Positions 1-7,704 of a stretch of 19,400 bases of DNA are shown one piece after another. Positions within the stretch are counted from its first letter, which is position 1. The number at the start of each line of letters is the position of its first letter. The stretch is taken from the NCBI GenBank assembly GCA_045118075.1, contig JBGUOI010000288.1, positions 1 to 19,400 of the forward strand, written 5' to 3'. The translations under genes were made by a program, and so were the position numbers. Source of the stretch: Merdiplasma sp045118075 (GTDB lineage Bacteria; Bacillota; Clostridia; Lachnospirales; Lachnospiraceae). Below the pieces are notes generated by a model. It made no database searches. It was given only the letters and a program-made list of their open reading frames with translations, and was not told where the DNA came from.

Positions 1-2
1 TC

Positions 3-698
3 TGGAAGGGACTGGAGAACCGGCGCGCCAGGAAGTTTTTTTTGATGATCGCACTGCTGGTGTCGGTGGCACCCTCAGGGGTGAATATCTGGAGGCTTGT
101 CCCCTTAAGCTGGTGGAAGACACCCTCCTCCAATACGATCTATATCAAGTGGATACCGTACTGGTTTAAGCACCTGTATCCGTTTGCCTACTATTTTATA
201 GGATGTTACCTGGCGGAGTATAAAGTCCGCTTTGACCGGCGAAAATGTCTGTGCGCAATTGCGGCGCTGACTTTATTTGCAGGGGCTTTCAGTTACTGGC
301 GCAGTACGCCGGAGACTTTCATGAGCGCGCCGTGGTCAAACTATGCTTCGCCGATCACTGCCCTGATGGCGTTTCTGATTTTTGTTTATATCCTTTCCGG
401 GGACCATCGGAAGATGTCCGCGCGGTCAGTGTCGTTCTTTAAGTTCTGGGCATCGCTGACATTCGGCGCTTACCTGCTCTCCAATATTTCGGACACGGTG
501 CTCTATGACCGGCTGGCGCTGGCAGTGCCCGATCCCGAAATGAGGCTGGTGTGGATCCTTGTGACGGTGCCGCTGTCGGCCGTGGCAGCGTGCATTATGT
601 CTTGGGCGGTCAACCTGCTGGCGGTCCCGCTTTCGGCGAAACTGACGTCGCTTGCGTGGAAAGCGATCGCACGATTCAATAAACCGACGGAAGAATGA
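3..698 (+). CDS. Acyltransferase 3-like membrane protein (C-terminal part)
   Basis: The reading frame is open from the left edge, so the true start lies outside the window; a TTG/ATG at 42-47 is in frame but lies inside a continuous coding frame and has no RBS. About 231 residues are visible. They are very hydrophobic, with several membrane segments (for example around FAYYFIGCYLAEY, the ITALMAFLIFVYIL stretch, and VWILVTVPLSAVAACIM). The motif FGAYLLSNISDT resembles the late FGIYLIHN-type helix of acyltransferase family 3 (OafA/WecH) proteins, which O-acylate surface sugars using a cytoplasmic acyl donor. The catalytic N-terminal part is not in the window, so the family call rests on the C-terminal membrane pattern. 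It sits 23 bp before a membrane protein and the polymer export genes, which fits O-acylation of a surface polymer (inference). Confidence 0.65.
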   Translation, partial: WKGLENRRARKFFLMIALLVSVAPSGVNIWRLVPLSWWKTPSSNTIYIKWIPYWFKHLYPFAYYFIGCYLAEYKVRFDRRKCLCAIAALTLFAGAFSYWRSTPETFMSAPWSNYASPITALMAFLIFVYILSGDHRKMSARSVSFFKFWASLTFGAYLLSNISDTVLYDRLALAVPDPEMRLVWILVTVPLSAVAACIMSWAVNLLAVPLSAKLTSLAWKAIARFNKPTEE

Positions 699-721
699 TC
701 AAAGGGGGTATTTGATTTAAG

Positions 722-1840
722 ATGGCTGAGAAAAAAAAGGCCGGTCCTTCCCTCGAAACAACCGAATCCTTATATGAAAAAGCAGTAGAAAAGCTGGAGA
801 GCGAGCCGTTCATCGTCTCCGATTCCTATCGAATCGATAACTATAACCTGGCGGCAGACATGTTTGAACAGGTGGGAGACTATGAGGACGCCCCCGGCCT
901 GGCGAAGCACTGCCGTGAAATGGCGGCTGTTTCAGCCCGGGAAGCTGAACGTAAAAAATATGATGATGCGGTTCGCCGTATGAACAGTGCAGTGACGCTC
1001 GACCAGCAGGAGAAGGTCTGCGAGCAGTTCAGAGAACTGGGAGACTACAAAGACAGTGCCGAGCTTCTGGCAAAGACCAGCCGGATCGTTGAAAAAGGCC
1101 GTAAAAAGGGAGCCGTAAAGCGTTTTGTGATCCTGGCGGTCATCGCAGCGGCGGTAATCTTTCTGGCCGTATCCTGGACAACCGGCCTGGCACGGTACAT
1201 GATGGCGATGGTCTATCTGAAAACTGGCTCATACACCAATGCGCGGGCAGCTTTTGAGAGGCTGGGAGATTTCCTGGACAGTGAAGAACTGGCACTGGAA
1301 GCAAAACACGAATCGCTTATCCATGCGAAAGAAGGATCCGTGGTACCTTTCGGAAGTTATAAATGGAAGGTACTTGAAAAGGACGGCTCTGTCATGACCA
1401 TGATCGCTGCGAGCATCGGAAAAAGCAGTGATTTTTACAGCGTGATCTTTTCAGCAGATAAAGCCGGCTGGGCAGATTCGGAACTTCGCTCCTGGCTGAA
1501 CGGGGAGATCTATGAGGAAGGCTTTTCCGATGAGGAGAAGGCGATGATGCTTCTTCAGCAGGTCCCGGAGACGGTGAATGAGGAATTCGGAACAAAGGCC
1601 GCAGGCTGCGAAGATTACCTGACAGTGCTCTCCGCCGAGGAGTGCCCGCGCTGGCAGGAGGCGCTGGACACGCTGAGCATGGACTATTATCTGCGTACTC
1701 CCGGTGAGGATGAGACGAAAGAAGTCTTTATCTCGGGAGGATCCCATAAACCGATGCTTTTCGGGTGCCCGAAAGACACAGCCTTGGCGGTGCGTCCGGT
1801 CATCCGGATCGACATTTCAGGTCTGGAAGGAGAGGAATAA
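722..1840 (+). CDS. Membrane-anchored TPR-like protein with C-terminal DUF6273-like domain
   Basis: This is a 372-residue protein of unknown function. Three copies of a helical motif of the form F..(L/V)GD(Y/F).D(A/S) occur near residues 48-57, 103-112 and 179-187, a pattern common in Sel1/TPR-like Firmicutes proteins. One membrane helix is seen at about 134-152 (FVILAVIAAAVIFLAV) after a basic stretch; no signal peptide is present, so the first two repeats are probably cytoplasmic and the rest outside. The C-terminal part (about 208-367) begins VPFGSYKWKVLE, contains WADSELRSWLNGE, and ends AVRPVIRI; this matches my memory of DUF6273, but I cannot run a profile search. The start has a G-rich RBS (AAAGGGGG, 701-708) at the long spacing of 13. 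It is two bases upstream of the ABC permease, so it is probably co-transcribed with the export genes; a scaffolding or sensing role is only a guess. Confidence 0.7.
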   Translation: MAEKKKAGPSLETTESLYEKAVEKLESEPFIVSDSYRIDNYNLAADMFEQVGDYEDAPGLAKHCREMAAVSAREAERKKYDDAVRRMNSAVTLDQQEKVCEQFRELGDYKDSAELLAKTSRIVEKGRKKGAVKRFVILAVIAAAVIFLAVSWTTGLARYMMAMVYLKTGSYTNARAAFERLGDFLDSEELALEAKHESLIHAKEGSVVPFGSYKWKVLEKDGSVMTMIAASIGKSSDFYSVIFSADKAGWADSELRSWLNGEIYEEGFSDEEKAMMLLQQVPETVNEEFGTKAAGCEDYLTVLSAEECPRWQEALDTLSMDYYLRTPGEDETKEVFISGGSHKPMLFGCPKDTALAVRPVIRIDISGLEGEE

Positions 1841-1841
1841 G

Positions 1842-2630
1842 ATGAATTCACTGCGATTCAGGATAAAAATGTTCCGTCGGTACCAGGACCTGATCGGGGA
1901 ACTGGTGACGAGAGATATTAAACTCAGGTACAGGCGGAGTTTCCTGGGATATGTCTGGAGCATTCTTAATCCGCTCCTGATCATGACGATCATGACGATC
2001 GTCTTCTCCGCCATGTTCAAAAAGAACATCGAGAATTTCCCGGTCTACCTGCTGATCGGCCGGATGAGTTACGATTTCATGAAGAGTGCCACCAACGCCG
2101 CCATGAAGTCCGTAACGGGAAATGCGGCGCTGATGAAGAAGACCTATATTCCGAAATATATCTTCACGGTTGCGAAAGTGACCAGTTCGCTGGTGGACTT
2201 CGTATTTTCACTGGGGGCGCTGATGATCGTGATCATCGTCACCCGCTCCGGCTTCCATCTGACGATGCTGTTTCTGCCGGTCGTTTTCCTGCAGCTTTAC
2301 ATCTTCAGTATGGGACTTGGTTTCCTATTGGCGGCGCTTCACGTGTTTTTCCGTGATATCCAGTATATCTACAATGCCGTGCTGACAGCGTGGATGTATC
2401 TGACGCCGATCTTTTACCCGATCCAGAGCCTGCCGAAGTCTCTGCAGCTCTTTATCAGCTACTGCAATCCGCTTTATTACTATGTGACTCAGTTCCGTTC
2501 GTGCGTGCTTCACGGGAGAATGCCGGAGAGCCGGCTGATCATCGGAGGCTGGGTGATCGCACTGGTGATGATGGTGATCGGACTTTTGGTTTTCCAGCGG
2601 CATAAAGATAATTTTATCCTCTATATCTGA
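1842..2630 (+). CDS. tagG: ABC-2 type polysaccharide/teichoic acid export permease (TagG/Wzm-like)
   Basis: This 262-residue integral membrane protein is the permease half of an ABC exporter for lipid-linked cell-surface polymers. The N-terminus has the family pattern: a short amphipathic helix, then LVTRDIKLRYRRSFLGYVWS, then six predicted membrane segments. It ends HKDNFILYI, typical of Wzm/TagG permeases. I chose ATG 1842 because it follows the upstream stop by one base and has a good RBS (GGAAGGAGAGG, 1826-1836). The longer frame back to 1704 runs inside the preceding gene and is rejected. It lies directly before its ATPase partner, with 16 bases between them. A TagG rather than generic Wzm role is inferred from the neighbouring TagF-like and TarIJ-like genes. 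Confidence 0.88.
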   Translation: MNSLRFRIKMFRRYQDLIGELVTRDIKLRYRRSFLGYVWSILNPLLIMTIMTIVFSAMFKKNIENFPVYLLIGRMSYDFMKSATNAAMKSVTGNAALMKKTYIPKYIFTVAKVTSSLVDFVFSLGALMIVIIVTRSGFHLTMLFLPVVFLQLYIFSMGLGFLLAALHVFFRDIQYIYNAVLTAWMYLTPIFYPIQSLPKSLQLFISYCNPLYYYVTQFRSCVLHGRMPESRLIIGGWVIALVMMVIGLLVFQRHKDNFILYI

Positions 2631-2646
2631 TTGTTGGGAGAGAAGT

Positions 2647-4569
2647 ATGAGCAAAAATGTGATCGATGTGGATCATGTCTATATACGGTTCAACCTGGCC
2701 AGTGAAAAGGTGAACAATCTCAAGGAATATGCCATTAAGATGGTGAAAAATGAGCTGATGTTCCAGGAATTCCTGGCACTGAAAGATGTGAATCTCCACA
2801 TTAAAAAGGGAGAATCATGGGGGCTGATCGGCAGCAACGGTTCCGGAAAGTCAACACTTTTAAAAGCCATCACCGGAATCCTGCGCCCGTATGAGGGCAC
2901 GGTGAAGGTGAGGGGAAGCATCGCACCGATGATCGAACTTGGCGCCGGTTTTGACATGGACCTGACCGCCCGTGAAAACATCTACCTGAACGGAGCGGTA
3001 CTCGGACACCCCAAGGAGTTCATGGAAGAACATTTTGACGAGATCGTCGAGTTCGCCGGAATCAAGGACTTCCTGGATTCTCCCATCAAGAACTATTCTT
3101 CCGGTATGAAGGCCAGGCTCGGCTTTTCGGTCGCGACCATGGTGGAGCCGGAGATCCTGATCGTGGATGAGGTCCTTTCCGTGGGCGACTATCAGTTCCG
3201 CAAGAAGTGCAGCGAGAGAATGGAACAGCTTCTCTCGGGCGGCACCACCCTTTTGTTTGTCTCCCATAATATCGATCAGGTCAGGCACCTGTGTGACCAT
3301 GCCCTGTGGCTTGATCATGGAAACACGATCATGTCCGGAGACAGCGACGTGGTCTGCAGCGCTTACAGCAGAAGACAGGAGCTTGAATTCCGGATCGAGA
3401 AAAAGAAAAAGCAGGAAGAAGAAGGGAAAAAGAAAAAGAAGTACGATTACCTGATCGTCGGGGCCGGCCTGTTCGGTGCGGTTTTTGCCCGGGAAGCCTA
3501 TAAGGCGGGTAAACGCTGCCTGATCATCGACAAGCGTGACCATATCGGCGGAAATGTGTATACTGAGAATGTGGAAGGCATCAATGTCCACAAATACGGG
3601 GCACATATTTTCCACACCAGTGATGACGCGGTCTGGAAATACGTGAACCAGTTTGCCAAATTCAATCATTATATCAATGCCCCGGTGGCGCGCTATAAGG
3701 ATGAGATCTATAACCTGCCGTTCAACATGAACACTTTCAGCAAACTGTGGGGCGTGAAGACGCCGCAGGAGGCGAAAGACAAGATCGCCGCGCAGATCGA
3801 AGATCTCCATATCGGGGAGCCGCAAAACCTTGAAGAGCAGGCGCTTTCCCTGGTGGGAACGGATGTCTATGAGAAACTGGTGAAGGGCTACACCGAAAAG
3901 CAGTGGGGAAGAGCCTGCACCGAGCTTCCTGCCTTTATCATCCGCCGGCTGCCGCTTCGCTTTACTTACGACAACAACTATTTCAACGATACCCATCAGG
4001 GCATTCCCGAGGGCGGCTACACCAGGATGGTAAAAGCCATGCTCGAAGACGTGGATGTGGAGCTGGGCATTGATTATAAAACATATGTCAGGGATAATCC
4101 GGATACTTTTGAGAAAGTGATCTATACCGGACCCATTGACGAGTTCTTTGATTATCAGCTGGGCCACCTGGAGTACCGGTCCCTGCGGTTTGAATCCGAG
4201 ACGCTGGAAACGGATAACTATCAGGGCAATGCGGTAGTCAACTATACCGAGCGGGAGGTCCCCTATACCAGGATCATCGAACACAAGCATTTTGAAAATT
4301 CCGACAGCCCGGTGACGGTGATCACCAGGGAGTATCCGGTCGACTGGGAAAGCGGCATGGAGCCCTATTACCCGGTGAACGATGAAAAGAACAGTTCTCT
4401 TTACGAAAAGTACAAAGAGCTGGCCGGGAAGGAGCCGAATGTGATCTTCGGCGGACGCCTGGGAAGCTACCAGTATTACAATATGGACCAGGTGATCGCG
4501 GCTGCTTTGGATACAGCCGGAGAGCAGCTTAACCGGAAACGGTTTACCGGTAAGGAGGACATGTCATGA
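2647..4569 (+). CDS. Fusion: TagH/Wzt-type ABC ATPase + UDP-galactopyranose mutase
   Basis: One uninterrupted 640-residue frame carries two enzymes. Residues 1 to about 245 are a polymer-export ABC ATPase: Walker A GSNGSGKST (62-70), signature YSSGMKAR (150-157), Walker B ILIVDEVLSVGD (170-181), H-loop SHN (206-208). After a Lys/Glu-rich linker (about 249-265), residues 266-640 form a full-length UDP-galactopyranose mutase, which converts UDP-galactopyranose to UDP-galactofuranose with reduced FAD. Its dinucleotide fold is VGAGLFGAVFA (271-281), followed by DKRDHIGGN, KYGAHIFHTSD, NLPFNMNTF, GYTEKQWG (414-421) and GGRLGSYQYYNMDQVI near the end. The usual Glf start methionine is absent, and no ATG, GTG or TTG lies in the 50 bases before the Glf part, so separate translation looks unlikely. 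There is no Wzt C-terminal carbohydrate-binding domain; Glf occupies that place. The last codons overlap the next gene (ATGA). Confidence 0.93.
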   Translation: MSKNVIDVDHVYIRFNLASEKVNNLKEYAIKMVKNELMFQEFLALKDVNLHIKKGESWGLIGSNGSGKSTLLKAITGILRPYEGTVKVRGSIAPMIELGAGFDMDLTARENIYLNGAVLGHPKEFMEEHFDEIVEFAGIKDFLDSPIKNYSSGMKARLGFSVATMVEPEILIVDEVLSVGDYQFRKKCSERMEQLLSGGTTLLFVSHNIDQVRHLCDHALWLDHGNTIMSGDSDVVCSAYSRRQELEFRIEKKKKQEEEGKKKKKYDYLIVGAGLFGAVFAREAYKAGKRCLIIDKRDHIGGNVYTENVEGINVHKYGAHIFHTSDDAVWKYVNQFAKFNHYINAPVARYKDEIYNLPFNMNTFSKLWGVKTPQEAKDKIAAQIEDLHIGEPQNLEEQALSLVGTDVYEKLVKGYTEKQWGRACTELPAFIIRRLPLRFTYDNNYFNDTHQGIPEGGYTRMVKAMLEDVDVELGIDYKTYVRDNPDTFEKVIYTGPIDEFFDYQLGHLEYRSLRFESETLETDNYQGNAVVNYTEREVPYTRIIEHKHFENSDSPVTVITREYPVDWESGMEPYYPVNDEKNSSLYEKYKELAGKEPNVIFGGRLGSYQYYNMDQVIAAALDTAGEQLNRKRFTGKEDMS

Positions 4570-5873
4570 GCGGAATGAAAAAGTTCAAGGAAAAGCTCAA
4601 AGAGACATCGTTCGGAATGTTTCTTGCCAGGACCTACTGGAGTTTCCGTAAAATACCCGCTGTAAAAGAGTGGATCAAGCGGCACCGGGATAAGTGCAGG
4701 GACAAACTGCTCTTTGAGACCCTCCCGCAGATCTACGACGGGGAGAAGACAAAACCGGTCGATGAGAACAAGATCATTTTCGTGGAAGCGAGAATCGAAA
4801 AACTTGGCAACAGTTTTACCTATATTTATGATATACTAAGTACGGAGTATAATTTTGATATCCATACTCATTTCCTTCGGGAGACCTTTGTCCCGAGAAA
4901 AGAGTATGAAGCCAACTGCAGGAAAATGATCAAAGATGCGGCGACGGCGAAGTATATCTTCTTAAGCGAAGCATCCGATGTGATCAGCTGCATTGAAAAA
5001 CGTCCCGAAACGGTGGTCGTACAGCTGTGGCACGCCTGCGGCGCTTTCAAGCGCTTCGGCATGAGCACCGCGCAGTACCTCTTCGGCCTTGACGCCGAGG
5101 GACAGCGCCGCCACCCGTTCTATAAGAATTTTGATTATGTGACCGTATCCAGTCCGGAGATCATCTGGGCTTACAGGGAAGCGATGGACCTGGATTACAA
5201 CGGAAAGGATACGCAGGTGGTGCCGGTCGGGACCAGCCGGACGGATGTTTTCTTCGATGATGATTACATCAACAGCGCCTACGAGCGGCTGTATGAATGT
5301 TTCCCCGCAGCCAGGGGCAAGAAGGTCATCCTGTTTGCACCCACCTTCCGCGGGCGCATCGCAAGGGCGACGACCGCTACCCGGTTCAATCCGTGCAAAT
5401 TTTACGAATCCTTGCGGGATGAATACGTGCTTGTGATGAAGCACCACCCGCTGGCCAGAAAGCGTCCCGTTCCCTATCTGGAGATCGGAGACACTTTCGT
5501 GTACGATGCTACGAATACGTTATCGATCGAGGATCTTCTCTGCGTCAGTGATATCTGCATCTCGGATTATTCCTCACTGATCTTTGAATACTCGCTGTTT
5601 GAGAAACCGATGCTGTTTTACGCTTATGATCTGGACAACTACTTTGACTGGCGCGGTTTCTACTATAATTATGATGAACTTACCCCGGGACCGGTATGCC
5701 GATCTCACTATGAGATGATCGATTACATCAAAAACATTGATACTCGGTTTGACAGGGATAAGGTCAGGGCTTTCCGTGAGAGGTTCATGAGCGCCTGTGA
5801 CGGACATGCTACTGAACGTATATTGGAACTGGCAATGGGCAAAGAAAAACTGGAAGAAATGAAAAGAGCGTAA
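4566..5873 (+). CDS. CDP-glycerol glycerophosphotransferase family protein (TagF/TarF/TarL-like)
   Basis: A 435-residue member of the family that transfers glycerol- or ribitol-phosphate from its CDP donor to a growing teichoic acid at the inner membrane face. Family motifs in order: VQLWHACGAFKRFG (152-165, with the conserved His156), VVPVGTSRTDVFF (218-230), ILFAPTFRGR (255-264), VMKHHPLA (290-297, with the His pair 293-294), and ISDYSSLIFEYSLFEKP (332-348). The length fits a single polymerase domain without the extra N-terminal region of long TagF proteins. There is no signal peptide, and the basic helical N-terminus could attach to the membrane. ATG 4566 overlaps the stop of the fusion gene as ATGA and has RBS TAAGGAGG (4551-4558). 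TarI/TarJ-like genes downstream make CDP-ribitol a plausible donor, but the sequence does not settle the substrate. Confidence 0.88.
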   Translation: MSGMKKFKEKLKETSFGMFLARTYWSFRKIPAVKEWIKRHRDKCRDKLLFETLPQIYDGEKTKPVDENKIIFVEARIEKLGNSFTYIYDILSTEYNFDIHTHFLRETFVPRKEYEANCRKMIKDAATAKYIFLSEASDVISCIEKRPETVVVQLWHACGAFKRFGMSTAQYLFGLDAEGQRRHPFYKNFDYVTVSSPEIIWAYREAMDLDYNGKDTQVVPVGTSRTDVFFDDDYINSAYERLYECFPAARGKKVILFAPTFRGRIARATTATRFNPCKFYESLRDEYVLVMKHHPLARKRPVPYLEIGDTFVYDATNTLSIEDLLCVSDICISDYSSLIFEYSLFEKPMLFYAYDLDNYFDWRGFYYNYDELTPGPVCRSHYEMIDYIKNIDTRFDRDKVRAFRERFMSACDGHATERILELAMGKEKLEEMKRA

Positions 5874-5883
5874 GGAGGACAAC

Positions 5884-6726
5884 ATGAAAACGAAAAGCAT
5901 GAAAATCAGACGGCTGCTGCTCGCCACGATCGCACTGGTGATGCTCCTGAGCACGGCTGCCATGGCAAAGACGATCACGCTGAAGTACAACAAGAGCCAG
6001 AAGCTTTATTATGCGGCCTATACGGCAACCAAGGATGAGACTCTGTATTTCAAGATGCCCGTGAAGTACAATGGCCTGCTCGATGTTACCGGCGGCTACT
6101 ATACTTCTTACGGCGGCCCTTACGGGATCAGCACCACAATGTACAATGCCAACGGATATCGCCTTGATTACTGGTCATCCAATTATGTCAATTTTGAGAA
6201 TTCCGATTCCTATGAGCGCTATGCGGTCACTCCCGGAAATTATTATTTCAAGGTAAAAGCCTATAAAGGAAACAGATATGTCTTCGGAGCCGGTTATGTT
6301 CCCAAGGTAATCGCTTCTCCCAAAGGCGGCGCCACCAAGGCCAGAGCTTATACCCTTGCCCGCGGCAAGGCAGCTTCCGGCATCATCAGCTCTTACAGCT
6401 ACAAACAGCAGAAATGGTTCAAATTCTATGTGCCCAAACAGAGCAAGGGCGTGAAGATCCGCGTGCTCGTCAGCGGCGGACAGGGACCGACGACTGCTTA
6501 CATTGCCGGACCGAACCTTTCTTCAACCAGAAAGATGACCATCTATGCCCAGAAGGGTTACAACAAGTGGGAAGACCTGAGCATGTATACACAGGTGTAC
6601 GGCTCCCGTTCCTACAAGACCGGCCCGAAGCCCGGCTGGTACTATGTGCTCGTCACCAAGGGAACCGGCAACCAGAAATATGCTTCCAGCCGGTTTGCCA
6701 TCAAGTGGAGTTATTATAACTTTTGA
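5884..6726 (+). CDS. Secreted basic Tyr-rich protein, paralogue 1
   Basis: I do not recognise a named family. The 280-residue product has a clear Sec signal peptide (basic start, LLLATIALVMLLSTAA core, probable cleavage after AMA at residue 28). The mature chain is strongly basic, about 37 Lys/Arg against about 9 Asp/Glu by my count, and rich in tyrosine. It appears to hold two beta-rich units: one around MPVKYNGLLDVTGG to PGNYYFKVKA, and a second with KWFKFYVPK, VSGGQGPTTAYIAGP and a terminal GPKPGWYYVLVTKG...FAIKWSYYNF. The overall pattern recalls bacterial pre-peptidase C-terminal-like beta sandwiches (inference). No catalytic motif or sortase signal is seen. ATG 5884 has an excellent RBS (TAAGGAGG, 5871-5878) overlapping the stop of the polymerase gene, so it joins that operon. 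It ends at a strong terminator. Two relatives follow at 6799 and 9610. Confidence 0.85.
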   Translation: MKTKSMKIRRLLLATIALVMLLSTAAMAKTITLKYNKSQKLYYAAYTATKDETLYFKMPVKYNGLLDVTGGYYTSYGGPYGISTTMYNANGYRLDYWSSNYVNFENSDSYERYAVTPGNYYFKVKAYKGNRYVFGAGYVPKVIASPKGGATKARAYTLARGKAASGIISSYSYKQQKWFKFYVPKQSKGVKIRVLVSGGQGPTTAYIAGPNLSSTRKMTIYAQKGYNKWEDLSMYTQVYGSRSYKTGPKPGWYYVLVTKGTGNQKYASSRFAIKWSYYNF

Positions 6727-6740
6727 TGACGTAATTTTTC

Positions 6741-6765
6741 AGAGCCGCTCAGGCGGCTCTTTTTT
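6741..6765 (+). terminator. Rho-independent terminator after paralogue 1
   Basis: An 8-bp perfect stem AGAGCCGC/GCGGCTCT (6741-6748 with 6753-6760), a TCAG loop and a following T run (6760-6765). It would end the upstream polymer/export operon after the first secreted protein. Confidence 0.92.
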
Positions 6766-6798
6766 GTCTGTTGACAGCACAAACGGATTAAGAAGGTC

Positions 6799-7638
6799 AT
6801 GAAAACAAACCGTATCGAAAAAGCAGGAAGACTGCCGCTTATCACGTTCGTCCTGGTGATGCTGCTTTGCACAGCGGTGTCGGCGAAGACGGTCGCTCTC
6901 AAATATGATAAGGAAGAAAAGAAATATTATACTATTTACAGCGCCCAGGAGAGTGAAACGATCAGTTTCAGGATGCCGGTGAAGTATAACGGACTTCTTT
7001 TCGTCGACGGAATCCGTGAGAATATCTCTACGGGAAGCACCGGCGGCGTAGCCCTCACCATGTACAATGCCAAAGGTGACCGCCTGGACTTCAAAGCGTC
7101 CAACTATGTGGATGCCACCACCGGGACAGTAGTGACCTATGCCGTTTCCCCGGGGAATTATTATTTCCGGGTAAAGGTATCGAAAAATAATAACTATCTT
7201 ATCCGGGCCGGTTATTTAAAGGGTTCTTCGATGACATCTCCTAAAGGAGGAGCCTCCAAAGCCAAAGCGTATACACTCGCCCGGAACCGGGCGGCGGGAG
7301 GCCTTATCAGCGCCGCCGCATACAGCGTCCGGAAATGGTTCCGCTTTTATGTCCCCAAAGGGAGCAGGCCTGTAAAGCTGCACATTCAGATCAGCGGAGG
7401 GCAGGGTTATACGACCGTCTATGCGGCCGGCCCGAACAAAGGCTCGACCAGGAAGATCCGGATCAAAGCGGGAAACGAGACCCCCGTGAGTAAGGATCTG
7501 TACCTGTACCAGCCTGCGGGTGCAGGCTCGGGACCGAAAGGCCCGAAGCCCGGCTGGTATTATGTGCTCTTTACCAAAGGAACCGGAAATGAAAAGTATT
7601 CTTCCGGGCAATTCGCGGTCAAATGGAGTTATTACTGA
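6799..7638 (+). CDS. Secreted basic Tyr-rich protein, paralogue 2
   Basis: This 279-residue exported protein is clearly homologous to the gene just upstream. Shared stretches include MPVKYNGLL, YAVSPGNYYFRVKV, SPKGGASKAKAYTLAR, KWFRFYVPK, SGGQG.TT.Y.AGP and the tail GPKPGWYYVLFTKGTGN...FAVKWSYY. The signal peptide has a hydrophobic core LITFVLVMLLCTAVSA with cleavage near residue 29. The mature chain is again basic. The RBS is modest (AGAAGG, 6791-6796) with only two bases before ATG 6799. It lies beyond a strong terminator. A TTGACA occurs at 6771-6776, but I see no -10 at the right distance, so the promoter is unclear; expression may depend on read-through. The arrangement suggests tandem duplication. 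Function unknown; association with the wall polymer is an inference from charge and context. Confidence 0.84.
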   Translation: MKTNRIEKAGRLPLITFVLVMLLCTAVSAKTVALKYDKEEKKYYTIYSAQESETISFRMPVKYNGLLFVDGIRENISTGSTGGVALTMYNAKGDRLDFKASNYVDATTGTVVTYAVSPGNYYFRVKVSKNNNYLIRAGYLKGSSMTSPKGGASKAKAYTLARNRAAGGLISAAAYSVRKWFRFYVPKGSRPVKLHIQISGGQGYTTVYAAGPNKGSTRKIRIKAGNETPVSKDLYLYQPAGAGSGPKGPKPGWYYVLFTKGTGNEKYSSGQFAVKWSYY

Positions 7639-7652
7639 CCACCGTCATAAAA

Positions 7653-7684
7653 TAAAAAAAGAGCCGCATCTGCGGCTCTTTTTT
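7653..7684. terminator. Bidirectional terminator between convergent genes
   Basis: Stem GAGCCGC/GCGGCTC (7661-7667 with 7672-7678) with loop ATCT. It is flanked by an A run on the left (7654-7660) and a T run on the right (7679-7684), so it can act on both strands. It lies between paralogue 2 (+) and the SGNH hydrolase gene (-), which converge here. The stem is nearly the same as that of the terminator at 6741. Confidence 0.92.
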
Positions 7685-7704
7685 GCGGGCAAAATATCCT
7701 GTTG

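Noticed and set aside
1704..1841. 46-residue N-terminal extension of the ABC permease
   Set aside because: It lies wholly inside the preceding gene, is unlike the family, and the start at 1842 has a good RBS.
2860..4290. Long 476-residue open frame on the - strand opposite the ABC-Glf fusion
   Set aside because: It is the antisense shadow of a confidently identified gene, has no recognisable motif and no RBS; such frames arise from codon bias.
6771..6798. Promoter for paralogue 2 using TTGACA at 6771
   Set aside because: No -10-like hexamer occurs at 16-18 bases, and the start codon lies only 22 bases after the hexamer.
5884..7638. Insertion sequence or other mobile element as cause of the paralogue duplication
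   Set aside because: No transposase, terminal inverted repeats or target duplications were seen around the paralogues.
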